The notes: generated by a model from the letters alone, not told the origin. A DNA stretch of 64,000 bases from JAGVSV01 sp050952845 (GCA_050952845.1 JBMNLP010000001.1:3348001-3412000); one strand, 5' to 3'. Shown: positions 30,902-40,119, numbered from the stretch's first letter. Made by a program: numbers and translations.

Positions 30902-32167
30902 ATGGACAAATATAAGCTTGTCATCCGTGGGGAGCAGCCGCTCAGCGGCGAAACCTACGTGTCCGGCGGCAAGAACACCTCGTTGGCAGTGGTGCCGGCG
31001 GTGCTTCTGTCCGACGCGCCCTGCACCATAGAAAACCTGCCTGACATTGAGGACATCCACGTGCTGTACCGCATTCTGCGCGGCATGGGCGCTGTCATCG
31101 ATTATAACCGCAGTGAAAAAAGAATGACCATCGACCCCCGCGGCATCAACACCTGCAGGGTGCCGTTTCATTACGCGCAGCTGCTGCGCGCCAGCTATTA
31201 TTTCATGGGGGCGCTGCTGGGCCGTTTTGGCATGGCGGAGGTGGGCTACCCGGGCGGGTGCGACATCGGCAGCCGGCCCATTGACCAGCACATCAAGGGG
31301 TTCAGCAGCCTGGGCGCCGAAATAAAGGACAGGGGCGGCATGATGCAGCTGCAGGGCAAGCTGAAGGGCAGCTACATCAACTTCGACATGGTCACCGTTG
31401 GCGGCACCATCAACGTGATGCTGGCGGCTGTGAAAGCCAAGGGCGACACCGTGCTCACCAACTGCGCGCGCGAGCCGCATGTGGTGGATGCCGCCAACTT
31501 CCTCAACAGCCTGGGCGCACGCATCAAGGGCGCCGGCACCGATACCATCCGCATCCGCGGCGTGGAAAAGCTGCGCGGCGGCAGCTATACTGTGATACCG
31601 GACCAGATTGAAACCGGCACGCTGATGATCGCGGCGGCGGCGACACGCGGCGATGTGGCGGTACGCGGCACCATCCCCACGCATATGGAGTCGCTGATTG
31701 CCAAGCTGCTGGAGATGGGCGTGCAGGTCAACAGCATGGATGATGTCATCCGCGTGCGCATCCGGCAGGGGCACCGCTCCATCCGCCTGAGCACGCAGGA
31801 ATACCCCGGCTTCCCCACCGACCTGCAGCAGCCCATGAGCGCGCTGCTGACCCGCGCGACGGGGCACAGCGAGGTCATTGAGAACATATTTGACAACCGT
31901 TTTAGACATTTGGACGAGATGCGCCGCATGGGCGCCAAGGTGATGATATCCGGAAAAACCGCTTATATCGAAGGCGTGCCCGAGCTGCGCGGCGCGCCTG
32001 TTATCGCCGGCGACCTGCGTGGCGGCGCCGCGCTGGTTATTGCGGGCTTGATGGCTAAGGGAGAAACCGAGGTGTACAACCCCGGCTATATCGACCGCGG
32101 GTATGAGCACCTGGAAGAAAAGCTGCGTGCGCTGGGCGCCGATGTGCACCGCGAGCTGGTGGAATGA
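30902..32167 (+). CDS. murA: UDP-N-acetylglucosamine 1-carboxyvinyltransferase
   Basis: 421 residues. MurA transfers enolpyruvate from PEP to UDP-GlcNAc, the first committed step of peptidoglycan synthesis in the cytosol. The catalytic Cys is C120 in GYPGGCDIGSRPIDQHIKGF, and the K24-N25 pair in SGGKNTS contacts PEP. EYPGFPTDLQQP and ENIFDNRFRHLDEMRRMGA are classic MurA blocks. Because the Cys is intact, fosfomycin sensitivity is expected. The SGGKN start (usually SGAKN) suggests the second paralog type (MurA2/MurZ) often found in Bacillota. AGGAGGCAGGGC precedes the ATG. It heads a three-gene run with the next two genes. Confidence 0.95.
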   Translation: MDKYKLVIRGEQPLSGETYVSGGKNTSLAVVPAVLLSDAPCTIENLPDIEDIHVLYRILRGMGAVIDYNRSEKRMTIDPRGINTCRVPFHYAQLLRASYYFMGALLGRFGMAEVGYPGGCDIGSRPIDQHIKGFSSLGAEIKDRGGMMQLQGKLKGSYINFDMVTVGGTINVMLAAVKAKGDTVLTNCAREPHVVDAANFLNSLGARIKGAGTDTIRIRGVEKLRGGSYTVIPDQIETGTLMIAAAATRGDVAVRGTIPTHMESLIAKLLEMGVQVNSMDDVIRVRIRQGHRSIRLSTQEYPGFPTDLQQPMSALLTRATGHSEVIENIFDNRFRHLDEMRRMGAKVMISGKTAYIEGVPELRGAPVIAGDLRGGAALVIAGLMAKGETEVYNPGYIDRGYEHLEEKLRALGADVHRELVE

Positions 32168-32173
32168 GGGTGT

Positions 32174-32704
32174 ATGGCCAACGCTTTTGATGTGCTGGGT
32201 GTCAGCAGGGATGCCGATCAGGAGCAGGTGCGCAAAGCGTACCTGCAGCGGGTGAAAACCTGCCATCCCGACCTGTTTGAAACCCAGGACGAACAGGACG
32301 CCGCCCAGCGCGAGCTGGTGGCCCTCAACTTAGCTTATGAGGAAGCCATGCAGGCAGCGGCCGGCCGAAAGCCCGCGTTTCATACCATACCGCTTAGCCA
32401 GGTCAAATCCGTAACCGAGCGGCTGATCAGCCAGAAGCAGTACGAGTCGGCGCTGTGCCAGCTGAGCCGCGCCGACAGCAAGGACGCCGAGTGGTATAAC
32501 CTGCAGGGGCTGGTGCTGCAGGGGATGAAGCAATACGACACCGCGCACCAGAGCTTTCGGGAAGCCGTGCGCAGAAGCCCGGACAACTTAGACTACAGGC
32601 GCAACGCGCTGGACGCTGCCGTTGCCGTCAAAAAAGAAAACCGGTTGCTGGGCCGCCTGGCCAAAGGTATGCGCAACCTGCTGGGCAGCTTTCGGCGAAA
32701 ATGA
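32174..32704 (+). CDS. J-domain protein with TPR-like region
   Basis: 176 residues. An N-terminal J-domain (NAFDVLGVSRDADQEQVRKA, then CHPDLFE with the HPD motif at residues 31-33) should stimulate a DnaK-type ATPase. From about residue 75 the sequence has helix pairs with TPR spacing (YESALCQLSRADSKDAEWYN and YDTAHQSFREAVRRSPDNLD). It ends in a basic helix. No zinc-finger region, so it is not the main DnaJ. It starts six bases after murA and overlaps the next gene by four bases (ATGA). Its client is unknown. Confidence 0.85.
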   Translation: MANAFDVLGVSRDADQEQVRKAYLQRVKTCHPDLFETQDEQDAAQRELVALNLAYEEAMQAAAGRKPAFHTIPLSQVKSVTERLISQKQYESALCQLSRADSKDAEWYNLQGLVLQGMKQYDTAHQSFREAVRRSPDNLDYRRNALDAAVAVKKENRLLGRLAKGMRNLLGSFRRK

Positions 32705-33276
32705 CAAATAGATACGCGCGCGGCGCACAGCCGCTTTTCCAACCCGCTGCCGAAGGCGGCATCGCCTACACCCTGGTCCGTTCAGCCCGAAAGACATTGG
32801 GCATTGAGATATTGCCGGGCGGCGACGTGCTGGTACGCGCCCCCAACGACATGCCGGAGGACGACATCCGCCGCCTGGTGCACAAAAAAAGCGCGTGGAT
32901 CAGGCGGCACATCGCTATGCGGCTCGCAGAGCCGGACGAGCCGGAGCCGCAGGAAATCCGGGCGCTGTGCGACAAGGCGCTGCGCCAGCTGCCCGAAAAA
33001 ATCGAGCGCTATGGCAGGCAGATGGGCGTCATGCCAATCAGCGTTAAGGTCACCGGCGCGCGCACGCGCTTCGGCAGCTGCAGCGCAAAAGGCGCCATCT
33101 GCTTTTCCTACCGCCTGTTCATGTACCCCGATGCCGCGGTAGACTATGTGGTGGTGCACGAGCTGGCGCACTTGATTGAGATGAATCACTCCAAGGCGTT
33201 TTACGCGCTGGTAGAATCGGTCCTGCCGGACTGGCGCCGGCGGCGGGCGATGCTGAAGTATGGGGTGGTGGAATGA
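32701..33276 (+). CDS. YgjP-like M48-clan metallopeptidase (DUF45)
   Basis: 191 residues. The zinc motif is HELAH (H153, E154, H157), with a further His at 163 in LIEMNHS, the HExxHxxxxxH spacing of the YgjP/SprT-like DUF45 family. RFGSCSAKGAICFSYRLFM upstream is the conserved strand of the family. No signal peptide, so cytoplasmic. Its ATG overlaps the J-domain gene stop (ATGA), indicating translational coupling. The exact substrate is not known for this family. A family B repeat begins 10 bp after the stop. Confidence 0.85.
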   Translation: MTNRYARGAQPLFQPAAEGGIAYTLVRSARKTLGIEILPGGDVLVRAPNDMPEDDIRRLVHKKSAWIRRHIAMRLAEPDEPEPQEIRALCDKALRQLPEKIERYGRQMGVMPISVKVTGARTRFGSCSAKGAICFSYRLFMYPDAAVDYVVVHELAHLIEMNHSKAFYALVESVLPDWRRRRAMLKYGVVE

Positions 33277-33285
33277 CTGCTGTGA

Positions 33286-33449
33286 TTAGAGCAAACTAAG
33301 CAATCGTGGCGCACAAAGCTGCGCAGGATTTTTGTCTCTGGCAAGGAGCGTAAACGCGGGCGTAGCAGTGCTATATCAAGCGAACAGCGACACAGCCAGA
33401 GGCAAAAGACAAGTTTGCGACTGCGACATGATAAGTTAATTTGCTCTAA
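33286..33449. repeat. Family B miniature repeat, short copy
   Basis: 164 bp with ends TTAGAGCAAACT and AATTTGCTCTAA. The inner 110 bp of the long copies is absent and the central dyad has decayed to CGTAGCAGTGCTATA. It forms the left border of the AT-rich defence insert. Confidence 0.8.
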
Positions 33450-33452
33450 TAC

Positions 33453-33590
33453 CTGGCCCCTTTCCCTTTTATTGAGCAGAAACGTATTGTAGCCAAGTTG
33501 GAAGAAATGCTACTATGTGTACGAAAAGTTGAAGTGACTATGAAAGAAAGGAGCCGAACATGGATTGGCTTAACTCAATTAAGGAAATAA
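33453..33590 (+). pseudogene. hsdS: 3' relic of a type I restriction specificity gene (hsdS)
   Basis: In the frame beginning at 33453 the sequence reads LAPFPFIEQKRIVAKLEEML, then CVRKVEVTMKERSRTWIG, with a TAA at 33588. The PFxxIEQKRIVAKLEEML block is the hallmark of the conserved C-terminal helix of HsdS subunits. Nothing of HsdS lies further left, where the family B repeat begins, and no hsdM or hsdR is present. The relic overlaps the first 31 bases of the SIR2 gene in another frame, so the SIR2 gene was originally next to hsdS. Confidence 0.75.
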
Positions 33591-36478
33591 AAAAGGCGCG
33601 AGACAATGATCGTTTGGTAATTTTTGTTGGTGCCGGAGTATCAAAAAACTCCGGTATTCCGACATGGTCAGAGCTCATTTCTGAAATTGCCAATGAAATC
33701 GGCTATGAAAAAGAAGAACCTCTTTCCGGATCCAGACATGATGAGCAACAATGTCGGGATTGTCCACGAGCCAGGTTGTATTCGCAGGAAGAATATCTTC
33801 GAATACCAGAATATTTTTATCAACTTGATGATTCCGAAGGACACAATGAATACTACGAATTTATAAAGAAAAAGCTCAACTCAAACGATAAAACTTCAAA
33901 TCCTATTAACGAGGAAATAATCAAAATACTTCCTCATCATATCATTACTACTAATTACGATGCACTACTTGAGAACTCAAAGACTCCGAGTGTTCAGTTT
34001 TACTCGGTTATCTCAAAAGATGCGGACTTGTTGTCTGAAAAGAAAGCGAGCGATCAATACATCATAAAAATGCACGGTGATTTTAGTAATATTGAGTCCA
34101 TAGTGCTAAAAGAAAGTGATTACATCAATTATGAGCAGAACTATCCGCTGATAAGTACGTTTCTACGCTCTTTGCTTACGAATCACACTTTTCTTTTTGT
34201 GGGCTATTCATTGAATGATAACAATCTGAATTTGATAATAGGCTGGATCAACTACTTCAAAGAGCTTCATAGCGTGAAAGAAAGCCCCATGAACTTTTGG
34301 TTGAGTGACAAACCTGCCTCGTCATTTGAGATTTCGAGACTCATGAGCAAGGATATTGCTGTAATCGATTTAAATACACTTCCAGAAACTTTGGTTAGCA
34401 GTGCTCCTGCTGAAATCACATCGTTGTCCGGTAAAAAAGTGTATGCTTATTTACACTTAATCTCAGATGACGATAGCTTGAACGAATACATTGATTTTAG
34501 CGATTTATTATCGGAAAAACTTGGAATGCTAAAGCCGTATAAATATGTCTCACGAGAAGATATTAAGGCGTTGGTTAGATGTGGACCTATTAAGTTAAGT
34601 GGTTATTCAATTGTTTTTTATGATGAAGACAAATACGATTTATTTGCAAAATCAATTATTGAAGGAGCAGCAATCATCAAGGAAACACTCGAAAAGGCTA
34701 AAGTGGATTTGGTGTTTTTGTCATCTAAAATGGAAAGCAAAAACGTACATATATCTGAATCTGTGCTTGATGAAATCGAGCGAATGTATCTTAACAATGA
34801 TTACATTAACCTCGCTGAAGCCATAATACATTGTGATGACATTGCTACAAAAATTTATTATGGTACTTTGCTTAACAAAACAAAAGAAATAGACGCCTTA
34901 GTACAAGAAGAGGCTTGTTTGTTATATGATTCTGACTTGATAACCGTTCTTCTTCACAAGACACGAGTCCGTCTTGCAACTATGAATCTTTTAAACCCGC
35001 AGATGGAACTAGCTAAAGAATTCAACTATTTGTTAAACTTGATTCCATATAAATACAAGAACGCTGTGCGATTCCTGGACGTGATAACTCATTCGGAACA
35101 TAAAAATCTACATATTATGAATGAGCTTCTTCAGAAACAAGAGCGCCGTAATGAGTATAGACAAAATGGTTGGACAACGGGGCATGCTTTTGAATTGATA
35201 CTGGAATTGCAAGCATATGCATATGATTATTATCATTATTTTAAGATCAATAGATTGCCTCTAGATGGATTCAGTAATCCCAAAACCTACTTTAGTTATT
35301 ATGTCAAAGCTATGCTTTGTTCTTATTCACCGATTCCGCCTGATAGTGAGAAGAACCTCTTTGGCATAAGAACGCATAGAGAAAAATACCCACTTAACGA
35401 GATTGACTTGGATATTGTTGTAAAATATGTAACACATAAAAATTTATCAGCATGGACTAAACAATATTGCGTAACTGAAATACTGTTTGATGAGTCAATT
35501 AATAGTGTTGCGAAGTATGAGAACCTTTGCCGTAGCTTGTGTATACTAAAGGTTCCTGTTTTTACGGAGTATCTGCATACGTTCTCATTGTTGATCAAAC
35601 TCAGTGATAAAGATGGAGGTGTTTCCTGTGCAGCACTCCAAGCGATTGTTTCAGTGTTTATTGAGTTGTCTCATGATCATAAATCACTATGTGGCGAAAT
35701 GCTGAAGTCGATACGGGTTTTCACTGAAGTAAAGGCTGCTCACCTACCCGATGTATGTAATTCATTGATAACGGGAATGTGTTCTGAGGATATGTATCAG
35801 TATTTAAGGGAACACTACCGGTCGGAAATGGAAGCAATATTCGACAGTCTCGGTGGAATGTGCTCAGATGAAACGAAAGAATATGTTCTTAATTTCATTA
35901 AACAAACAGAAGATATCGACGAATGCATTAACCGAATTTTCACGCTGAGAAAGATTGTATCTTTAAAACAGAGCAAATCATATCTTGAATCACACATTGA
36001 CAAGTTAAGTGAAGAGAATATCTTCTTTTGTTTGTTGGATGACGCCTTGGATTTTAATAAGAATCTAGAAGATCGGATTGTTAATAAAATAAAAGCTTGC
36101 TATGAGGAAAGAAGAAAGTCACCAGGTGTCAGAGTTTATCCTGACCCACTTAAGGCAACAATTGATATAGCTATTATTATAAGATTGTTTGGGTTTGACT
36201 TTGATATATCCCGTCTTGAACCATATTCTGAGCAATCAGAATATATTCGGTTCATTCTTAATCCTGATATATATGATTATTCGAAAGTCGATATGACCGA
36301 TTTTATGTGGGTGAATTTGATTTGGTCTAAGGAATATGGAAACCATTTCATTGCTCACAAGAACGAATTACTGTCCGAATCGCTGAAGGATGTATTTGAT
36401 AAAGGAAAAGAGACAAAAAGCCAACAAAAGATAGTATATGGATTATTATTATCAAAAGATGAGCTGCAGAAATTCTAG
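33560..36478 (+). CDS. SIR2-domain protein, DSR-like anti-phage candidate
   Basis: 972 residues, far more AT-rich than its neighbours. Residues 18-235 form a SIR2 NAD-binding domain: FVGAGVSKNSGIPTW (residue 22), TTNYDALLE (N132, D134), KMHGDF (H172) and FVGYSLNDNNL (residue 213). The remaining 700 residues look helical with no named domain. This is the build of defence-associated sirtuins (DSR1/DSR2), which destroy cellular NAD+ on sensing phage tail proteins; N132 and H172 match, as I recall, the essential N133 and H171 of Bacillus DSR2. VLKESDYINYEQNYPLIS is also a block I recall from DSR2. An insert with CRDC (residues 65-68) is unusual. AAAGGAGCCGAAC precedes the ATG. Cytoplasmic; activity inferred. 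Confidence 0.85.
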   Translation: MDWLNSIKEIKKARDNDRLVIFVGAGVSKNSGIPTWSELISEIANEIGYEKEEPLSGSRHDEQQCRDCPRARLYSQEEYLRIPEYFYQLDDSEGHNEYYEFIKKKLNSNDKTSNPINEEIIKILPHHIITTNYDALLENSKTPSVQFYSVISKDADLLSEKKASDQYIIKMHGDFSNIESIVLKESDYINYEQNYPLISTFLRSLLTNHTFLFVGYSLNDNNLNLIIGWINYFKELHSVKESPMNFWLSDKPASSFEISRLMSKDIAVIDLNTLPETLVSSAPAEITSLSGKKVYAYLHLISDDDSLNEYIDFSDLLSEKLGMLKPYKYVSREDIKALVRCGPIKLSGYSIVFYDEDKYDLFAKSIIEGAAIIKETLEKAKVDLVFLSSKMESKNVHISESVLDEIERMYLNNDYINLAEAIIHCDDIATKIYYGTLLNKTKEIDALVQEEACLLYDSDLITVLLHKTRVRLATMNLLNPQMELAKEFNYLLNLIPYKYKNAVRFLDVITHSEHKNLHIMNELLQKQERRNEYRQNGWTTGHAFELILELQAYAYDYYHYFKINRLPLDGFSNPKTYFSYYVKAMLCSYSPIPPDSEKNLFGIRTHREKYPLNEIDLDIVVKYVTHKNLSAWTKQYCVTEILFDESINSVAKYENLCRSLCILKVPVFTEYLHTFSLLIKLSDKDGGVSCAALQAIVSVFIELSHDHKSLCGEMLKSIRVFTEVKAAHLPDVCNSLITGMCSEDMYQYLREHYRSEMEAIFDSLGGMCSDETKEYVLNFIKQTEDIDECINRIFTLRKIVSLKQSKSYLESHIDKLSEENIFFCLLDDALDFNKNLEDRIVNKIKACYEERRKSPGVRVYPDPLKATIDIAIIIRLFGFDFDISRLEPYSEQSEYIRFILNPDIYDYSKVDMTDFMWVNLIWSKEYGNHFIAHKNELLSESLKDVFDKGKETKSQQKIVYGLLLSKDELQKF

Positions 36479-36702
36479 TCATTTCGAATAATGAATTCAA
36501 AGAATGCACCTCTAAACTATTGACGAGAAGTAATGTGCGTCTTACAGAGCTACATTCTTAGTCAGTAGATGTAAAGTGCTTTCAGCGTATGTTGCATCAC
36601 TTTATACATAAAAGATGGTTGTGTTCCATCTGAAGGTATGGAATATAATGCCAAGGAGTTGATATCTGTTCAGTATATCGGCTCCCTAGTCACCATTTCC
36701 GA

Positions 36703-36730
36703 TTGACAAATGCCGTAATATGGATATAAT
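36703..36730 (+). promoter_or_regulatory. Promoter of the AraC-type gene
   Basis: TTGACA, 16-bp spacer, TATAAT: both perfect. With a TTG start at 36847 the leader is about 110 bases. Confidence 0.75.
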
Positions 36731-36846
36731 AACACAAACCGCGGGTTTTGCACATGGAATTTGCCCATCAATACGTGGACAAAAAATCCAAAATCCAGCT
36801 TGTTGTTTTTTTCGTCACACCAAGATCATGCGAGGAGGTATCAGCA

Positions 36847-37587
36847 TTGATTGAATTCGTCGGTATGTATTCCTCCACCAACCTCAAGAAGCACTTTATC
36901 AACCACGGCACCATCTGGGAAATCATGGCCTGCCTGCGGGGCAGCGGCACCCTGGTGACCGGCAGCCGGCGCATCCCCTTTCAGAAAGACGACATCATTG
37001 TGCAAACCCCCAACACGGACCATGGCTTCACCGCCGACACCGACAGCCTGGACCTCTATCTGATGGTCAACAGCGCTTATCCCTTTCCCGAAACATTCAA
37101 GCTGCGCGACACCACAAACCGCGATGTGCGGGCTATCATGATGATATTATATCGCATCGCTACACGGCAAGGCCTGCTCAATTCGCCGCTGGCGCTGCAC
37201 CTGTACAGCGCCATTGTCGAGCTGATCGCCCTGTGCCGCGGCACCGGGCACCGCTCCGCGTGTGTGGACGCGATGGAAAAAGAAATCATCGAAAACCTGT
37301 ATAATCCGGATTTTACCATGCAGGAGATGTACCGCAGGCTCTGCCTGCCGGAAAACAGAGCGCGCAAGAAGTTTCAGACAGAGCTGGGCTGCACGCCGCA
37401 TGAATACCTCGTTCGAACGCGCATCTCCCAGGCAAAGTGGCTGCTGGACCACGGCAAGGGGGACATCAGCATATCCGAAGTAGCCGTTCGCGTCGGCATC
37501 CCGGACGCGCAGTATTTCTCACGTGTTTTCCGAAAGCACACGGGCATGGCGCCCAGCGCCTGGGTAACGCGCGAAGAAACCCCCTGA
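36847..37587 (+). CDS. AraC-family transcriptional regulator
   Basis: 246 residues from a TTG start. The N-terminal cupin-like sensor spans about residues 10-110 (LRGSGTLVTGSRRIPFQKDD, TPNTDHGF). Two helix-turn-helix units lie at the C-terminus: TMQEMYRRLCLPENRARKKF and ISISEVAVRVGIPDAQYFSR, the second being the AraC signature, followed by HTGMAPSAW. I chose TTG at 36847 because AGGAGG lies eight bases upstream; the frame continues to an ATG at 36754 with no ribosome binding site. It is 42 bp before the large hydrolase gene, which is probably its target. Confidence 0.8.
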   Translation: MIEFVGMYSSTNLKKHFINHGTIWEIMACLRGSGTLVTGSRRIPFQKDDIIVQTPNTDHGFTADTDSLDLYLMVNSAYPFPETFKLRDTTNRDVRAIMMILYRIATRQGLLNSPLALHLYSAIVELIALCRGTGHRSACVDAMEKEIIENLYNPDFTMQEMYRRLCLPENRARKKFQTELGCTPHEYLVRTRISQAKWLLDHGKGDISISEVAVRVGIPDAQYFSRVFRKHTGMAPSAWVTREETP

Positions 37588-37629
37588 GGCGAACATACCA
37601 TATTATTTGCTCTAAACGGAGGTATACAA

Positions 37630-39876
37630 ATGGACATTTGCTCGGTCAGCATGCATCACGGCACCCCCACACTGCACATCAACGGAAAGCCGGTGTTCGG
37701 CGCCATGCTGAAGACCAACAAAAACCCGCAGGCGGACGGCGTCTGGCGGGACGATCCCTGGTTTGATGACTTTGTCGCCGCCGGTTTCCGCCTGTTTCAG
37801 CTGGACATGCATGCCTGCAACTTCGACAGAACCTACGACGCCGCGACGGATACCTTTCCATCCGAACGGTTTGAACCGCTGGAAGCCATTGGGCGGTATG
37901 CTGCGCGCTGCCCGGACGCCAAATTCATGCTGCGCGTATATACAGAGCCGCGAGGCGATGAATCTGCCTGGATTCAGATGTATCCGCAGGAATGCGAAAT
38001 CATGGAGGACCGCGCGCGCAACCGGCGCGTAGTGCTGCCCGATGGCAGCGAGGAATGGCGCTTCCCCTATGAAACGCCTTCCTACGCGTCGAACATATGG
38101 CTGAGAGACGCCTGCCGTTACGTAACCAGGCTGTGTGAGGAGCTGATCGCCCGCGGGCTGGGCAACCACATGCTGGGCATCCTGCTGGGCGGGGGCGACA
38201 GCTGCGAATGGGTGAAGATCGGCCCGATGGAGGACTGGGCGGGCGATTACTCCCAACCCATGCAGCGCGGCTTTTCCCAATGGCTTACAGAGAAATACGG
38301 CACGGATGACGCACTGCGGACAGCTTGGGCAGATGAGCTGGTATCGCTGCGCGACGACCTGATTCCCTCGCCGCAGGCGCAATCCGAAACCGAATTATAC
38401 CTGTTCCGCCACCCGGTGCGCCACCGCCGGGCTATCGACCACTTTGAATACCTGGCCAGCCGGGTCGCGCACGATATCGTCACGCTGGCAGGCGCTGTCA
38501 AAGCAGCGTCCGGCGGCGCCTGGCTGGCGGGAGTGTTCTATGGCTATCTGCAGGAAATGGTCTGGAGCAATGGCTTCTTTGGGCAGGGCGCGCCGGACAG
38601 CGATTGCCGGCACACGGCGGCAGCGCGCAGCGGGCATGCGGGGCTCAGCCGGGTGCTGGCCTCCCAGGACGTTGACTTCCTGTGCAGCCCGTATGGCTAT
38701 GGCTTTCGCGGAACAGGCGGGGAGGGCGGCTTCATGTCGCCGTATGAAAGCGTGCGCCTGGCCGGCAAGCTGTGGTACTCGGAGGAGGACATCCGCACCC
38801 ACCTGTGGGGGGAGGACAGCGGCTATGGCCAGGCCCGGAACGAAGCCGAGCTGCTGGAGCTGCTCAAGCGACAGTTCTCCAACATCCTGGCTCACCAGTC
38901 CGCCGCGTGGTGGTGCGACTGGGCCGGTCCAACCTGGGGCAGCTTTGATACGCCGGCTACCATGGCGCTGTTCAAGCAGCTGGTATACCTGGGCGAGCAC
39001 AGCCTGCACGCCCCCCAACGGGGCAGCGCGGCGCAGGTAGTCGTGGTGATCGACGAAACCAGCTCCTTCTATCGCTCCACCGAAAACAACCTGGACATCC
39101 CCAACTGGCGGGCGCGCGGCTGGGCCATCGCCCGCATGGGTGCACCGGTGGACTTTGTGCTGCTGTCGGACATCCTGTCCGGCAAAGCCCGGGAATACAG
39201 GATGTATTACCTGCTGAACGTGTTTCACCTGTCCAAAAAGGACAGCGCCGCCCTCAAAGCCATCCTTGAAAAGGACGGCAAGGTGTCCCTGTTCATCTAC
39301 GCACCGGGCTTTGCGGATGACGAAAGCCTCGATCCGGCCAACATCGAGCGCCTCACCGGCATGCGTGTGAAAATGCGCAAGCGGCAGTGGAGCGTCAACA
39401 TCCTGCCCAACAACTACGATGACCCTGTGATGGCATCCCTGCCCGACGGCGTCTATTGGGGAACCGACATGCAGCTGGGGCCAATTTTTTCCATCGATAC
39501 CGCCAACACGCCCGGCACCGTCGAATTGGCCGCCAGCGTATCCCAACAGGGCCGCTTTGAGCCGGGCTTCGCCATCCTGCGCAAGCAGCACTACACCTAC
39601 GCCTACTCCGTCGCACCCCTGGTGCCGGCAGCCGTCCTGCGGGAGTTGGCGCGCGAAGCCGGCGTGCACATATACACCGAGCACGAGGACGTAATCTACG
39701 CCAGTCACAACTTTGTGATGCTCCACACGCTGCGCAGCGGCACCAAAACCGTGCGCCTGAAACAGGCAGCCCGGGTGCTGGATGCCTTCACCGGCGAAGA
39801 AATAGCGCCCCGGGCAGATGAAGTCACCTTTACGATGAAAGCTGGCGAAACGCGGCTGCTGTGTTTTGAGGAGTAG
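37630..39876 (+). CDS. GH-A clan glycoside hydrolase, beta-galactosidase (GH42)-like
   Basis: 748 residues. The layout is a TIM barrel up to about residue 420, a Rossmann-like trimerisation domain (AAQVVVVIDETSSFYRSTEN to LSDILSGKAREYRMYYLLNV) and a C-terminal beta domain, as in GH42. Candidate acid residues are the Glu in GGGDSCEWVKIG (near residue 196) and those in LWYSEEDIRTHLWGED (near 380), where GH-A enzymes place their acid/base and nucleophile. I cannot assign the family firmly; recently split GH42 relatives are possible. No signal peptide, so it works on imported oligosaccharides. CGGAGGTATACAA precedes the ATG. Controlled presumably by the AraC regulator just upstream. Confidence 0.75.
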   Translation: MDICSVSMHHGTPTLHINGKPVFGAMLKTNKNPQADGVWRDDPWFDDFVAAGFRLFQLDMHACNFDRTYDAATDTFPSERFEPLEAIGRYAARCPDAKFMLRVYTEPRGDESAWIQMYPQECEIMEDRARNRRVVLPDGSEEWRFPYETPSYASNIWLRDACRYVTRLCEELIARGLGNHMLGILLGGGDSCEWVKIGPMEDWAGDYSQPMQRGFSQWLTEKYGTDDALRTAWADELVSLRDDLIPSPQAQSETELYLFRHPVRHRRAIDHFEYLASRVAHDIVTLAGAVKAASGGAWLAGVFYGYLQEMVWSNGFFGQGAPDSDCRHTAAARSGHAGLSRVLASQDVDFLCSPYGYGFRGTGGEGGFMSPYESVRLAGKLWYSEEDIRTHLWGEDSGYGQARNEAELLELLKRQFSNILAHQSAAWWCDWAGPTWGSFDTPATMALFKQLVYLGEHSLHAPQRGSAAQVVVVIDETSSFYRSTENNLDIPNWRARGWAIARMGAPVDFVLLSDILSGKAREYRMYYLLNVFHLSKKDSAALKAILEKDGKVSLFIYAPGFADDESLDPANIERLTGMRVKMRKRQWSVNILPNNYDDPVMASLPDGVYWGTDMQLGPIFSIDTANTPGTVELAASVSQQGRFEPGFAILRKQHYTYAYSVAPLVPAAVLRELAREAGVHIYTEHEDVIYASHNFVMLHTLRSGTKTVRLKQAARVLDAFTGEEIAPRADEVTFTMKAGETRLLCFEE

Positions 39877-39903
39877 CGTGAAGCGAGCAGTGGGTAGTGA
39901 GCA

Positions 39904-40068
39904 TTAGAGCAAATTCACTTATCATGGCGCAGCCGCATGCTTGTCTTTTTGCCTCTGGCTGTGTCGCTGTTCACTTAGCGTAGCGCTGCTACGCTTGCGT
40001 TCACGCTCCTTGCCAGAGACAAAAATTCTGCGCAGCTTTGTGCGCCACGATTACGTAATTTGCTCTAA
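39904..40068. repeat. Family B miniature repeat, short copy
   Basis: 165 bp, ends TTAGAGCAAATT and AATTTGCTCTAA. The core AGCGTAGC-gct-GCTACGCT is intact and the 110-bp insert of the long copies is missing. It has AT on both sides (CAT-TAGAGC and GCTCTA-ATG), a possible 2-bp target duplication. Confidence 0.85.
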
Positions 40069-40119
40069 TGTCGACAGTTTTTGTTCAGAGTACGCGCTGA
40101 TGGGATAGGCGATGAACAA

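Noticed and set aside
36598..36707. Short frame reading YNAKELISVQYIGSLVTISD before the AraC promoter
   Set aside because: About 40 codons between stops, no start signal, and it runs over the promoter. It could be another relic, but I recognise nothing.
37602..37613. ATTTGCTCTAA upstream of the GH42-like gene, like a family B tip
   Set aside because: Only about 11 bases match, with no continuation into the family B interior, so chance is possible.
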